Part shown: in pieces, positions 48,501 to 60,500 of the stretch
Layout of the letters: each line of letters starts with the position of its first letter
Numbering within the stretch: the stretch's first letter is position 1
NCBI GenBank assembly: GCA_945859605.1
Contig: OX243811.1
Coordinates: 58,938,044-59,002,043, forward strand
Direction of reading: 5' to 3'
DNA length: 64,000 nt
Source of the DNA: Lumbricus rubellus
Taxonomy: Eukaryota; Annelida; Clitellata; Crassiclitellata; Lumbricidae
Notes under the pieces: model-generated
Told to the model about the DNA's origin: nothing
The model's database searches: none
What the model saw: only the letters and a program-made list of their open reading frames with translations
Made by a program: the position numbers and the translations under genes

Positions 48501-51500
48501 CCGATTAGAAATATTCGTTGTTTCCATGTTGGAAAGTTCAATTTTTCGGTGCTCCAACGCAAACGCTCATAAATTTGACAAATTCGCGAATATTTGTAAA
48601 CGACTCTGAACTCTCGTGTAAATATTATGGTCACTGTTGCTGTGTTAAACATTTCAGACAAATCCTAAAGGTTTTGACCGAGTTATGACACTTTTTTGTG
48701 AGGGTTACTTTTTAACCGGACACAGTGTATATCGTAGACCTATGTAATGTTTTAACACTTCATTTATTACTTAACGATAAAACATGTCCTTCTTCATCCC
48801 AGTTCGTACATAGAGTAATCTTCTTTCTGACGCTAGCGCCACCTATAGTTCACTATCAGTTATATAGCGCAATTATAATTATCCTTAAACACTACAACCT
48901 TCCCCTCTTCAAATAAAGTTTTAATAAACTGAAAGTTAGCTAGGCTGGTGCAGAACGTCAACAGAACCAAGGCCACTGCCTTTTCTAAATGAACACCAAT
49001 GCATTTGGGATCATTTAAATTAACACAATTAAATTTGGTGCCGTTGAAAGTTAACACAACTGATCTTGGGAAATCAACTGAACAGTGCTGAGAGTTCGAC
49101 AGAACTGAAGCACCATTGAGTCCTTGACCTGTGGCGTTACCATTGCAGCCAAGATGGCCGACGCCGGTTCACTCTTTGGGGATAGCGCCTCGGGAGTGGT
49201 TCAGGTGTGTCTGTAGAGTTTGGAACAGATGGAGGATCATGTCTCTGCGTCTGTTCGACTGGTAGAGGTTGCAATTCGTCCTGAAGTTGCAATTCGTCTT
49301 GCCCGAGATGTGGTGTGCCCTTTCGACTGTGACCCTGCTTAGGCATGATTTACTCTTCCAGTTCATCTATTACTTCCGGCCGTGTTGGGTTCTTGGATGG
49401 GGCCGACATTGGACTGTTGAATTTTTTGAAGAAAGATGCATTCCTGGTCACTTTCTTGCCTTTTCTTTCTCCTGTTATCATTGATCCTTTTATTGCAATC
49501 ACTGTGAATGGATCGGGGTCAAATGGTGGCATGGTGTTGCTCTTTGTATGTTGTCGGACCAGAACAGAGTCTCCAACCGATAGGTCTTTAACTCTTGCCC
49601 TCCTTCTGTGATCAGCATAGCGTTTCATCTTATCCTTCGATTTTTCATCTCTCTCTACGAGACCGAATTTATCCTCTGCAGTTGTATTATCGCTCTCAGG
49701 AAATCGTGTTCGGAAAGAATTGGAGAAGATGATGTCCGCAGGCGCTTTCTGGAGTGTGGAGTGGGGAGTAGCACGATAGCTTCGTAAGAATTTCTGTAAT
49801 TCTGACCTCCAATCGAGTCCCATGGTATGGGCGATGCGCATAGATTTGCCAATGTTTCTCATGAACCGCTCACATTCTCCATTCGCTTGTGGATAACATG
49901 GTGTTACCCGTCTATGATGGAATCCCATGTACAAAGAGAATTCTTTGAATGCCCGGCTCTGGAAAGGCGCCCCATTGTCAGTCCTCAGTATCGCGGGAGT
50001 GCCGAACGTGGAAAAAACTCTTTCAAAGATTGGTATAACACTGTCTGCTGAAACATTGCTGGCCAACTCGACCACTGGAAATCTTGAATAATCGTCGATG
50101 ATGACAAGTAAGTGACCCCCTGATGGCAATGGTCCGTAAAAATCGGCTGACAGCTCGGTCCACACTCTCGACGGCAAAGGCGACATCTTCAGTGGCTCTG
50201 GACGCTTGGTGTCTGTCACAATCTGACAGGCTGTGCAATTGCCGATGTGTTTCTCCACTAGCACATCGATTCCTGGTAACCAAACTTTCGTTCTTAGGAA
50301 TGCCTTTGTCTTCACGATTCCTTGGTGACCTTCATGAGCTGTTTGTATTGCTTGTACTCGAAGTGTTGTCGGTAGTACAATTCTTGATCCTCTTAGTACC
50401 ATATCATCACCTGGAGATAGGGACAACTCATCTCTCAAGATGTAAAATGGTCGAACATCGTCAGTTATTTTACTACCTGATGGCCATTTTCCGTTGCTTA
50501 TATAGTTGATCACCTTAACCAATGCTTCGTCCAGTTGTGTTTCCCTTTGAATATCATCTCTCGTCATCGCTTTAGATAGTGTCATAGTGATTATCAGGTT
50601 TATTTCCGCTTCCATGTCCGCTTCTATCACTTCCACGTCTCCAATTTCCTTCTTCGGGTGTCGAGACAGATAATCGGCTGGGTTGTCGTTTGTCGAGAAA
50701 GCTTCGACCTGAAAACTGTATGGGAGCAACCGCATGCTCCATCTTTCCAATCGGATTGGCAGTTTCTTTCCAGGATGGCTGAGAATCTGTTCTAATGGCT
50801 TGTTGTCAATGATCAGTCTGAATGGTGCACCACAAAGGTACACCCGGAAGTGCTCACATCCATACACAACTCCGAGCATTTCCTTTTCTAGTTGTGAATA
50901 TCTTTTCTCAGTGTCTGTCAAAACTCTACTTGCAAAAGCAATTATTTTTCTTGTGCCATCAAGAGAGATCTGTGACAGAACCGCTCCCAGACCGTCTGGT
51001 CCAGCATCCGTGATCAAAGCTGTTGACAAACGAGGATCGAAATAGGCCAGCGTTGTGCTTTCAGCAATCAGGTCCTTGATGTTCTGAAATGCATGTTGTT
51101 GTTCCTCTAACCAACTCCATTCCTCGTCAGCATGCAGCAGCTGTCGCAGCGGTGCCAGAACGTTTGAAATGTTCTTGACATATCGAGCACAATACGTCAC
51201 CATACCCAAGAGGCTCCGCAGTTCTGATATGTTGGTGGGCGGCTTCATTTGCTGAAGGACCTTGACCTTGGACGGATCCACTGATACGCCTTCTTTGGAG
51301 AATATATGTCCAAAAAACTGATTGTGTCCTTGTTGAATTCACACTTTGATGCATTCAAAGTTAGGCCGCCTTTATGCAATCTGTTCAAGACCTCATTTAG
51401 TGCACGATCATGTTCCTCCTGTGATCTCCCAAATACCAGAATATCATCACTTATGTTCAATGATCCTTTTATGCCCCCAATGAGTTGTCTGATGATGTTC

Positions 51501-54500
51501 TGGAAGCATTCACTGGCCGATGAAATTCCAAAATTGAGGCGCTTGTAACGGAACAGACCTTGGTGTGTGGCAAACGTAGTGATGTATCGAGATTCAGGGC
51601 TTAGCTCGACCTGGTGGTAGCCCGAACGAAGATCCAGTTTGCTAAAAACCTTTGACCCATTTACAGCAAATATTAGGTCATCAATGCCTGGCATAGGATG
51701 ACGTTCGCGTTTCACAGCCCGATTTGCCCATCTCATGTCAACGCAAAGTCGAACCTCATCCGGGCTCTTGGGCTTCAGCGCCACTACAACTGGTGATATC
51801 CAAGGTGTGGGTCCACTTGCTGGTTCAATGATGCCCTCGTTGAGCAGTTTCTCCAGTTCAGCTTCAACTTTAGCTCTCATATGAAATGGTATTGGACGAG
51901 CTTTTTGGGCTACAGGCGTTATCTCGTTGTTAATGTGAAGTTTAATCTGGTAATCTTTCAGTTTACCAATTCCATTGAAAAGCTGTGGGAAACGAGCAAT
52001 GATGGACTGTATATTCGGTTCGGGGCTGAGGGTCAGACGATTCGTGGAGAACTGTATAAGTCCCAGCTTCAGCGCAGTGTCACACGAAAGCAATGAACCA
52101 TGATGACCGTCTGCGACATAGAATACTGTCTTCACCCCTGTCCCACTGCTTCGTACTTCTGCCTCGAAACAACCCCGCAGCGGTAGAGCCTCCTTCGTTC
52201 CATACGAATATATTTTCATTTGTGTATTTTGTAGATTTGGCCTCGGCTTCATCTTGTTCAGCTCTAAAGTGTCCAATACGTTGACTGCGGCTCCCGAGTC
52301 AATTATTACGGATATTGGACATCCGTTCACTAGCAGTGTCGCATGCGGAAAACCACGGAGTTTGTCACTAACCACAAAAACAAAATTGTCTACACTGCTC
52401 GGTTTCTCATCAATGTTCACCTGGCGTTTTGCGTATATGGCATGAAGGCGGTGAGGTGCTTCTTCTGTGCGTGAGGGAAATGCTCTTTCATCCAAACCGT
52501 ATTCTGATTTTTGTCTACAGCACCTCGAGAAGTGATTTTTTTTCGAGCACCGATAACATGTCTTTTGAAAAGCGGGGCAAGACTGTTTTCCTGCATCATG
52601 AGGATACATCCCTCCACAATTGAAACATTTTTGGTCATTTGGTTGCCTTTGTAGACCCAGTCTACCTTTTTTGCTTGAACCGTTTCCCAGGTTTAGCGCA
52701 TTGAGAGCATAGTCATTGGGGCTTGTTGTCTTAGATTCGATTTCGGTTGCTTGGCGTTCTGCCAAATCCATCGTTCGAGCCAAGTCTAGAAGCTCAGGCA
52801 GAGTAATTGTTGGATTTCTTAAAGCGCGACGTTTCAATGTGTTTGAAGTGCATGACTGAATTATTTGTGCTAAGATTTCTTTGTCAGCGTCTGCAAATTC
52901 ACAATGTTTTGCAAGAGTTCGTAAACGTACCTGATACTGGTCGAGGGACTCTCCTGGTTCTTGCTTCGTCGACCGGAAGACGTAGGTCTCGAACTGGATG
53001 TTTTTCTTCGGCTTGAAATGCAGCGTAAGGGCATCTTTGGCAGCTGTAAATACATTCGTCTCATCGTTTGCCGGCGTCATGGAGAGCGTTTCAGCGATTT
53101 CATACACTCTAGACCCAGCCAGATGGAGAAGAAGTGCTTTTTGTCTGACGCTGTCGTCGATCGACATGGCGGTCAGCATGTTTTCGAAACGAGACAACCA
53201 TTTTTCCCACCTTGGACCAACGGAGGTTGGTTCGCCGTCTACGTCAAACTCAGGAAAGGACGGAAGAAACGTGGCCATAGTTCATTCGCGTGTTCGAATA
53301 ATCCTCGTCGCCAAATGTAATGTTTTAACACTTCATTTATTACTTAACGATAAAACATGTCCTTCTTCATCCCAGTTCGTACATAGAGTAATCCTCTTTC
53401 TGACGCTAGCGCCACCTATAGGCTAGTTCACTATCAGTTATATAGCGCATTTATAATTATCCTTAAACACTACAGACCTATATAATATTATGTGTGCGCT
53501 ACGCTATACGATATAATTTATATGTCTTTGTGTGACGCTCTGTGATTATTTTCAACCAGATGAACCCATTACAACAGACAGACTTGCTTTATACTAATGA
53601 AATTAATTACTATGGTAGTGCATAGCCTACAATATTATAGATCATTTGCTGTATTCTTTTCACTGTCGTTATTCATCGTTACAAAGATAAAATTGATCTT
53701 TGAGTAAGTTTAAACTCAGAATGCAAATACGCATAACATCTTTTTGTCCATCTAGTAGAATTTGAAACCACATTTATTATTAATTTTGCATGCACCGCAA
53801 CGGTTCATTTAACGCCATGGTTTTCACGGAACAGTGTGTGACTTCGGGTATTACGGCAACATGTGCGATCAAGTGTGCCACTGCAGAGGACAAGTTCCTT
53901 GTGATCTAATGACAGGACAGTGTCCAAATGGATGCGAAGACAAATGGTTCGGCATGTCATGCAATATTAGTAAGTAACCTTCCAACATTAAAATTCCTCA
54001 TAGGCTACTCATGTAAACGTTAATAATATAAGCTCACTCTTTTCTCTTGAGGCTTGAATTAATCCCTCGAGATCTCTACCGAGGGGTCAGCCACTCCGAT
54101 CTTCCTCTTCCACTTTCCTCTGTCTTCAGTGTCTTTCTGCCTTTGGTGGCTTAATTATGCGTACTCGTACATATTGGTTGTTGATTTGTGCACGACATTA
54201 GGAAGTGTATACGGCCTACTGCGAGGGCTATATAAAAGCTTGCTCACATCCTAATTTGATAATTAACTTATAAATATCATTCAGCAGTGGAGTTAAAGGC
54301 ATGAGTTGAATTGCGCGTAATCGTGAAGCTACTACGGGTACTAGTTAAGCCAAGCGGAGCTGACCGTGGAAAGACGAGGTGTTCATAGAGATTATGAGAG
54401 CTGGCCTCACTGTCACGGTTCCGTTCCTAGACTACGGCACTGGCAATCGTTCAAGAAGACGGAAGCCGGCGGGCGGTTCGAAGAAAGGCCGTGGATGCCC

Positions 54501-57500
54501 AAGTATATTTGTATTGGCAATTTCATCACACGTTCGTCTCTTAAATGAATCATACTTAGCCTAATTGAACTTTGACTGATTGTAGCATACCTGATGCAAA
54601 AGTATATCGGATGTTTTCGAGATGACGTACCTGATCGAGCCATTTCTTTAGATCCGTTTTATGATAATTCGATGACAGTGGAATATTGCACAGACAAGTG
54701 TATTTCGATGAACAATTCAATTGCAGGTTTGCAGGTAAACGCTGTGAAACGCTGTGAAACTAATTTGAGGCACTTGATTACGGACAGGTGTAGGGTGGAC
54801 TTCTGTAACGCCATTAGGTTCTTGGATAGTATTCTCACGAACAAACAAATTTAAAAACTATTGGGAAAACTATTTTAGGTGTACCACAAGAGCTGTAATA
54901 GAGGATATGCTCAATGCTCGTACATGTATATAATTATAATACAGAGTGTAAGCTTACTCATCTTCCAAATATTATATGATGCGCATTATATCTCTCCCTT
55001 CGCTGTTTCTACTTCCAGCTAAGGCGTCTCAGAGCTATTCGCGAATCTGTTTCATCTTCGACATTTTACCTCAATTGTTCACGCTTTCGTATGTTCTCGT
55101 ATTGACCAGGCCTACACTAATTCTGTCTTTGCTGGCCTCCCTAAGGTTCGACTAGCTCCTCTGCAGTCTGTACTCAATGCTGCTGCTATAAGCTAATTGC
55201 CCGTCTTTCTCGATTCTCCCACATTTCTACATTGACGAACAATCGGGACTCCTTCCATCCCACCAGTCTGGCTATAGAGCTAACCACTCCACAGAAACAA
55301 CCTTCCTCTCCATGCTTTCTGACATAATACTCTGCTGTTGATAAGTCTCAAGTAACTCTTTTGGCTCTCTACGATGTCTCTGCAGCCTTTGATATGGTTG
55401 ATCATGAGATTCTGTTGAAACGACTTGAAACCTCCTGCGGACTCAAGGGTCCTCCTCTCCTTTGGTTTCTGTCCTACCTGTCTGACCGCACCCAAATGAT
55501 CATCTCTGGTGACTCTAGGACTCAGTGGGTCTCTGTTTTGTTGGGTGTTCCTCAGGGTTCTGTCCTAGGTCTGCTCCTATTCAATGTATTCATCCTTCAC
55601 ACGGCTGATATCACCTCTCTTTTCCCTGGCCATTCCGCAACTGGCCACTTTTTCGCTGATGATGTCCAAGCCTATGTCCATGGACCCTCTTCTGCTCAAC
55701 TCCTTCTTGCAAGTCGAATTGACGCTCTATCTCAAGATCTTTGCCTTTCTTTGAACTCTTCCAAAACTCAGTGGATTTGGTTTGGCACTCCTAAGCATCT
55801 TCAAAAACTCGACTACACACTGCTATCTCAAACTTTTCCTCTCTTCAACTTCTCCTCCAGGGTTCGAGACCTAAGGGTCACCCTTGATAGTTCTCTTACC
55901 TTCACTGACCACATTGCCAATCTTACTCGCTCTTCCAACTTCCAGCTAAGGCGTCTCAGGGCTATTCGCAAATCTGTATCATCATCGATCTTTACCTCGA
56001 TTTTGCATGCTTTTATCTGCTCTCGGATTGACTATTGTAATTATGTTCTTATTGGCCTGCCTAAGGTTCGGCTAGCTCCTCTTCAATCTGTACTCAATGC
56101 TGCTGCTAGGCTTATTGCCCGTCTTCCTCGATTCTCCCACATTTCTACATTCATGACTGAATAACTTCACTGGCTTCCACTCTCGGCCCGTATACAATTT
56201 AAAGTCCTGATTTTGGTCCTTAAGTCTCAATTGGGTCTTGCCCCAAAGTATCTGTGTGATCATATACTTCGCCCCTTTCTGCCACTTCGTTTCGCCCTCT
56301 TAGATCCTCTGAACGGCATGACCTCTTTGTTCCCCCGAGTCAGGACCGCCATGGCTCAATCCAGATCATTTGCCTGCATTCGTCCCTCCCTGTGGTATGG
56401 GCTTCCCCCATCAGTTCGCTCTGCCATCCTCTCTGGTAGTGTATCCTCGTCTTTCTCTCGTCTAAAAACTTGCCTTTTTTCTCCGGATTGAACGCACTGG
56501 GAGCGCTTCTGAAAGATTCTTGCTGCGAGAGGCGCTTTATAAATTATTGGTCAGATACAATATACAATACAATTTACGACTGAACACCTTCACTTGCTTC
56601 CACTCTCTGCCCGTATAGAATTTATTTAAAGTTCTAATCTCAGTTGGCTCTTGCTCCGACATATCTTTGTGATCCTAAACTTTGCCCCTTTTAAGCCACT
56701 TCCGCTACGTCCTCTTATGTAGCCTACTCTGATCAGCTCGACCTTCTCGTTCCCCGCGCCAGGACCGCCATGGCTCAATCCAGGTTATTTGCTTGCATTG
56801 GACTGTGCAGTGTCCATTCTATCCCCATTACTTATTCTCCAATCGCGATGATAACTCCCCGCACTCTTGTCAAGAGTGCCAACGTGGCGATTTTACCTAT
56901 GGTCTGAACGTCCACATCAGTTCCTTCTGCCATCCTCTCTCTTTTAATCTTTCCTCGTCTGTCTCTCGTCTAAAAACCTGCCTTTTCTGTCCGGATTGAA
57001 CGCACTGGGAGCGCTTCTGAAAGGCTATTGTAGCGAGAAGCGCTTTAGAAATGATCAGATACAATAACAATATACTGGAAAATTACATGCAAATAGGCTA
57101 AGAAAACTGTAGCGTGTACTCACCTCTGCCAGTATGTACACTACAGCCTAGGTAACGACCCACAAAAACCTAAGAAAAATCGCCACTTTGGCACTCTTGA
57201 CAAGAGTGCGTGGAGTTATCATTGCGTTTGGAGAATAAGAAATGGCAATACATGTATAATGGACAGAGATAAATGAAGGAGACAGAATGAGATAACGAAA
57301 GATACTGACACATTCGTGACTGGATTAAGCGATAATGGCCGGAATTCATTACCACTCAGGGTTTGGGAACGCACGGTAAGTAAAGCTGGAGACAATTCGA
57401 TTTCCAGGTTACGTCCTCATTGTTTTTTAATTGTGTACAAACTCAGCAGCAGCTGCTGAAAAATCACCTTAGGTGCAGCTGCATGTGGTCACGGGTCCTT

Positions 57501-60500
57501 GACCGGTTTGGCATTCCGATCACCGTATACCTTTCTTAGCTGTGCGATCCATTTGCGTAATTATGGAAGAAGGTCCTGTCTCCATTTGGCCTCCCGCAAA
57601 GCTCTGTTTTACTCCGTATCTTTTACTACCTTGGGCCTCCAAGTAACCAAGGAAAGGCCATTGGGAGCATTTGGGGGCTTAATCAAATGAAACAGCATAT
57701 TACTAACAATTTGTATATTTGTGACACGGTGATCAAAACCCGTCACATTTCTGTTTTTGACCTTTTGATTTAGTCATATGCTACAATGAACAAGCTCTAA
57801 AATGCTTTTAACAGAATGAAAATATCTTTCTTCTAACTGAAGTTATGCTCATTTGATTCTTTCATTAGTTTATAGCGAGAAAACCAAACAAAAAGTTACT
57901 GAATATTTGTGTAATCCAAGTCTACTGAAAAAACTAAGTTATTATTCTGCAATTGTTCTGGGCATTAGAGGCATATATTCTGAATCAGATAACGCAAACG
58001 GCATCAAAATCGGTTCACTACTTCGCAAATTAGGGCGAATTTACAGGCATTTGCTGAACTGAGGAATAAACTGCATTCTTGACCCCTCTCGCCTATTTCG
58101 GCATCTAGCGCAATATCTAGGTCGCTTCATACGACGGGTTTCGAGTACCGACGTCACATTTGTTCCTTTTTCTCGTTTAGGCTGCTGCGTATTGCTTCTG
58201 TGGAGAAATGTTTGATAAATATGGACAAATAAACGAGAGCAACTGCCATTTCACGTGCCCAGCTAATTCGTATCAAATCTGTGGCGGAAGGTCTGCAAAC
58301 AGTGTCTATTCTGGTATGTTAGGTGGAAAAACGTATGTTCTATTTTGTCTATTTTGTCCAACAGACAAGGCTAAAGACATTCTATATGTATTATATTGTA
58401 TTTGATCAACTGCTTTTTGTTCCAGATAGCGGTGTGTCTATCAGTTTTTGTTACCGTTAAACCCAATTCAAACGACTTTAATAAGCCTAAGAATTTAACA
58501 ATTGGGGCTGATATTTCTATTATTTTAAATTGCTTCAAATATTTCGATGCAAACAAAATAGTCTACCTATGCCATTTGAATACTTTTCTATGACATGCAC
58601 AGTAAGCCTATCATCATCATTGCTCTCCTCCGTCCTGCCGCGCCGACGATGAGGCCTTTACATGGCGTCTCCACCCTGTTCTGTCTTTGATGATATCCAT
58701 GGCATTCCTCATATCCATGTTCCTTTCTTTCAGATCTTCTCTTATGTTGTCCATCCAAGTTTTCCTCTGGCGCCCTCTGCTTCTTCCTCCCTCCACGTTG
58801 CCATGCAGGGCTGCAGCTGGTAATCTTCTGTCATCCATCCTTGATACGTGTCCAAACCACGTGAGTCTTCTCTTCCTGATCTTGTAAGCCTATACAACTT
58901 AGCAAGTCTTGACTCACAGGTCATAATCATTTTTGAGATTTCGAGCACTTAGCGATACTATTCTTACAGTCCACTTACACGTCGTGTACAAGGGGCTTTA
59001 TATGACCAACTGTTATAAAGCACATAAAAAGTAATTAGTTTCAAAACCTTCATTTAAGTTAAATCATGCATTAATGGACAAACGCATATCCTACATGCAA
59101 TGAAATTGACAATTGATAGTCCTATTTGATAACTTTTTAGTGTGTCCGCCTGGATATTATGGTCCTAAATGTCGCAATCGGTGCAATTGCTACAACAACA
59201 GTCGATGTGTCTATCTGACTGGCGTATGCAATTCTACCTGCAAAGCTGGATGGACTGGAACCAGCTGCAACATCCGAGGTTAGTTTAACAGAGTCTGTTC
59301 TAAAATGACGCTATTTACATTGTAGATTTGCATCCCGTTGAGCATAATTATAGTTAGTCTAACACACGTTTCGAAAACCTAATTTTAAATCTTCATTTTA
59401 GATTGTTCGATAGGAGGTGGAGATTGTTCTCAGAATAAAACATGCAGCGAAATTGATTTGATGTCTGCAAAAGTCATTCGTTGCCGCTGTTTACCAGGAT
59501 ATGGAACAAACTCTTCGCAAGGCATATGCGCAGGTTTGGAAATATAGAAGAATATAAATATTTACAAAGCTTGATCTTTATAAGTCTCTAAGTGCTTGCT
59601 GTAGGACCAAACTTTAATATAATTCTTGGCATAGTGTGTTCGTCACTCTAAAAGTTATCTAATTTGACTAGAATAGCCTATGTCTATTTTGGATTGTGCT
59701 GGATTGGTTAAAATTCGATTAGATTTTCAACATTGTGAATGTGAAGCGCTGGCTGGATGAGGTACCGGTAACTGTCAGCCAGGGTTTATTTCAACGCTCA
59801 GTTATGATAGAAAAAACGTGCAGCTGTTACATGTAGCCTATTTTGAAAAGCACGGTAATGCAATGCTACTTCAGCGTTGATCTTCAACAGCTTTCGGATT
59901 GGTAGGCTACATGTAATTCCATAATTATTCATAATTATTTATTGCCATTTCACGCTTGTCGTTTACAGCGTGGAATTTTCCTTAAAACACATCTGCTGTC
60001 AACCAGGTATTTTAGGGCTGAACATCATTGTGTGATTTTATATCGAAGTGTTTGACTTTCTTTGTCAGTGTTCTTATTTCATCGTGTTAGGCCTATATTT
60101 GTTGGCGTGGTCATTTTCTGGTAGATGTGAACGAATGTGAGCTGGGTCTTTGTGATGAATCAACGACAAACTGTATTAACATAGTTGGAAGCTATGAATG
60201 TGTCTGTAAATCTGGATATCAACAACAGAGTAAAACATCTTGCTCAGGTAATCTTATAGGTCTTAGTCTTACGGATAACTCTTCTGGAAATTTGCCTGAT
60301 TAGCCTACGCTTTGTTTTGATAAAAAGCGCCATTAACAATTGACATATAGGCCTATAATCAGCTGTATGATTCTGAGGTGTAGCATGCTCTTTAGATAAC
60401 TTGTCATAGGCTACCGGAATCTTATAGGCTAATTAATACCTTTCTGTTTAGCCGCTGACGGACTGTGAGCGTCTCCGAGTAGGCTAGTCTTCTTGACGGG

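Larger units (their letters stand above)
48743..53474 (-). mobile_element. Ty3/gypsy LTR retrotransposon, young
   Basis: LTRs of 154 bp (48743-48896) and 159 bp (53316-53474), TGTAATG...CACTACA. They differ by two substitutions and one 5-bp insertion. TSD GACCTA (48737-48742, 53475-53480). On the minus strand the primer-binding site TTGGCGACGAGGAT follows the 5' LTR at once, and a purine tract GAAGAGGGGAAGG precedes the 3' LTR. Gag-protease-RT and RNaseH-integrase frames lie between. LTR similarity and nearly intact ORFs indicate a recent insertion. Confidence 0.95.

Noticed and set aside
57853..58062. 69-codon ORF in a gene B intron
   Set aside because: No domain, and no compatible splice sites for joining to gene B.
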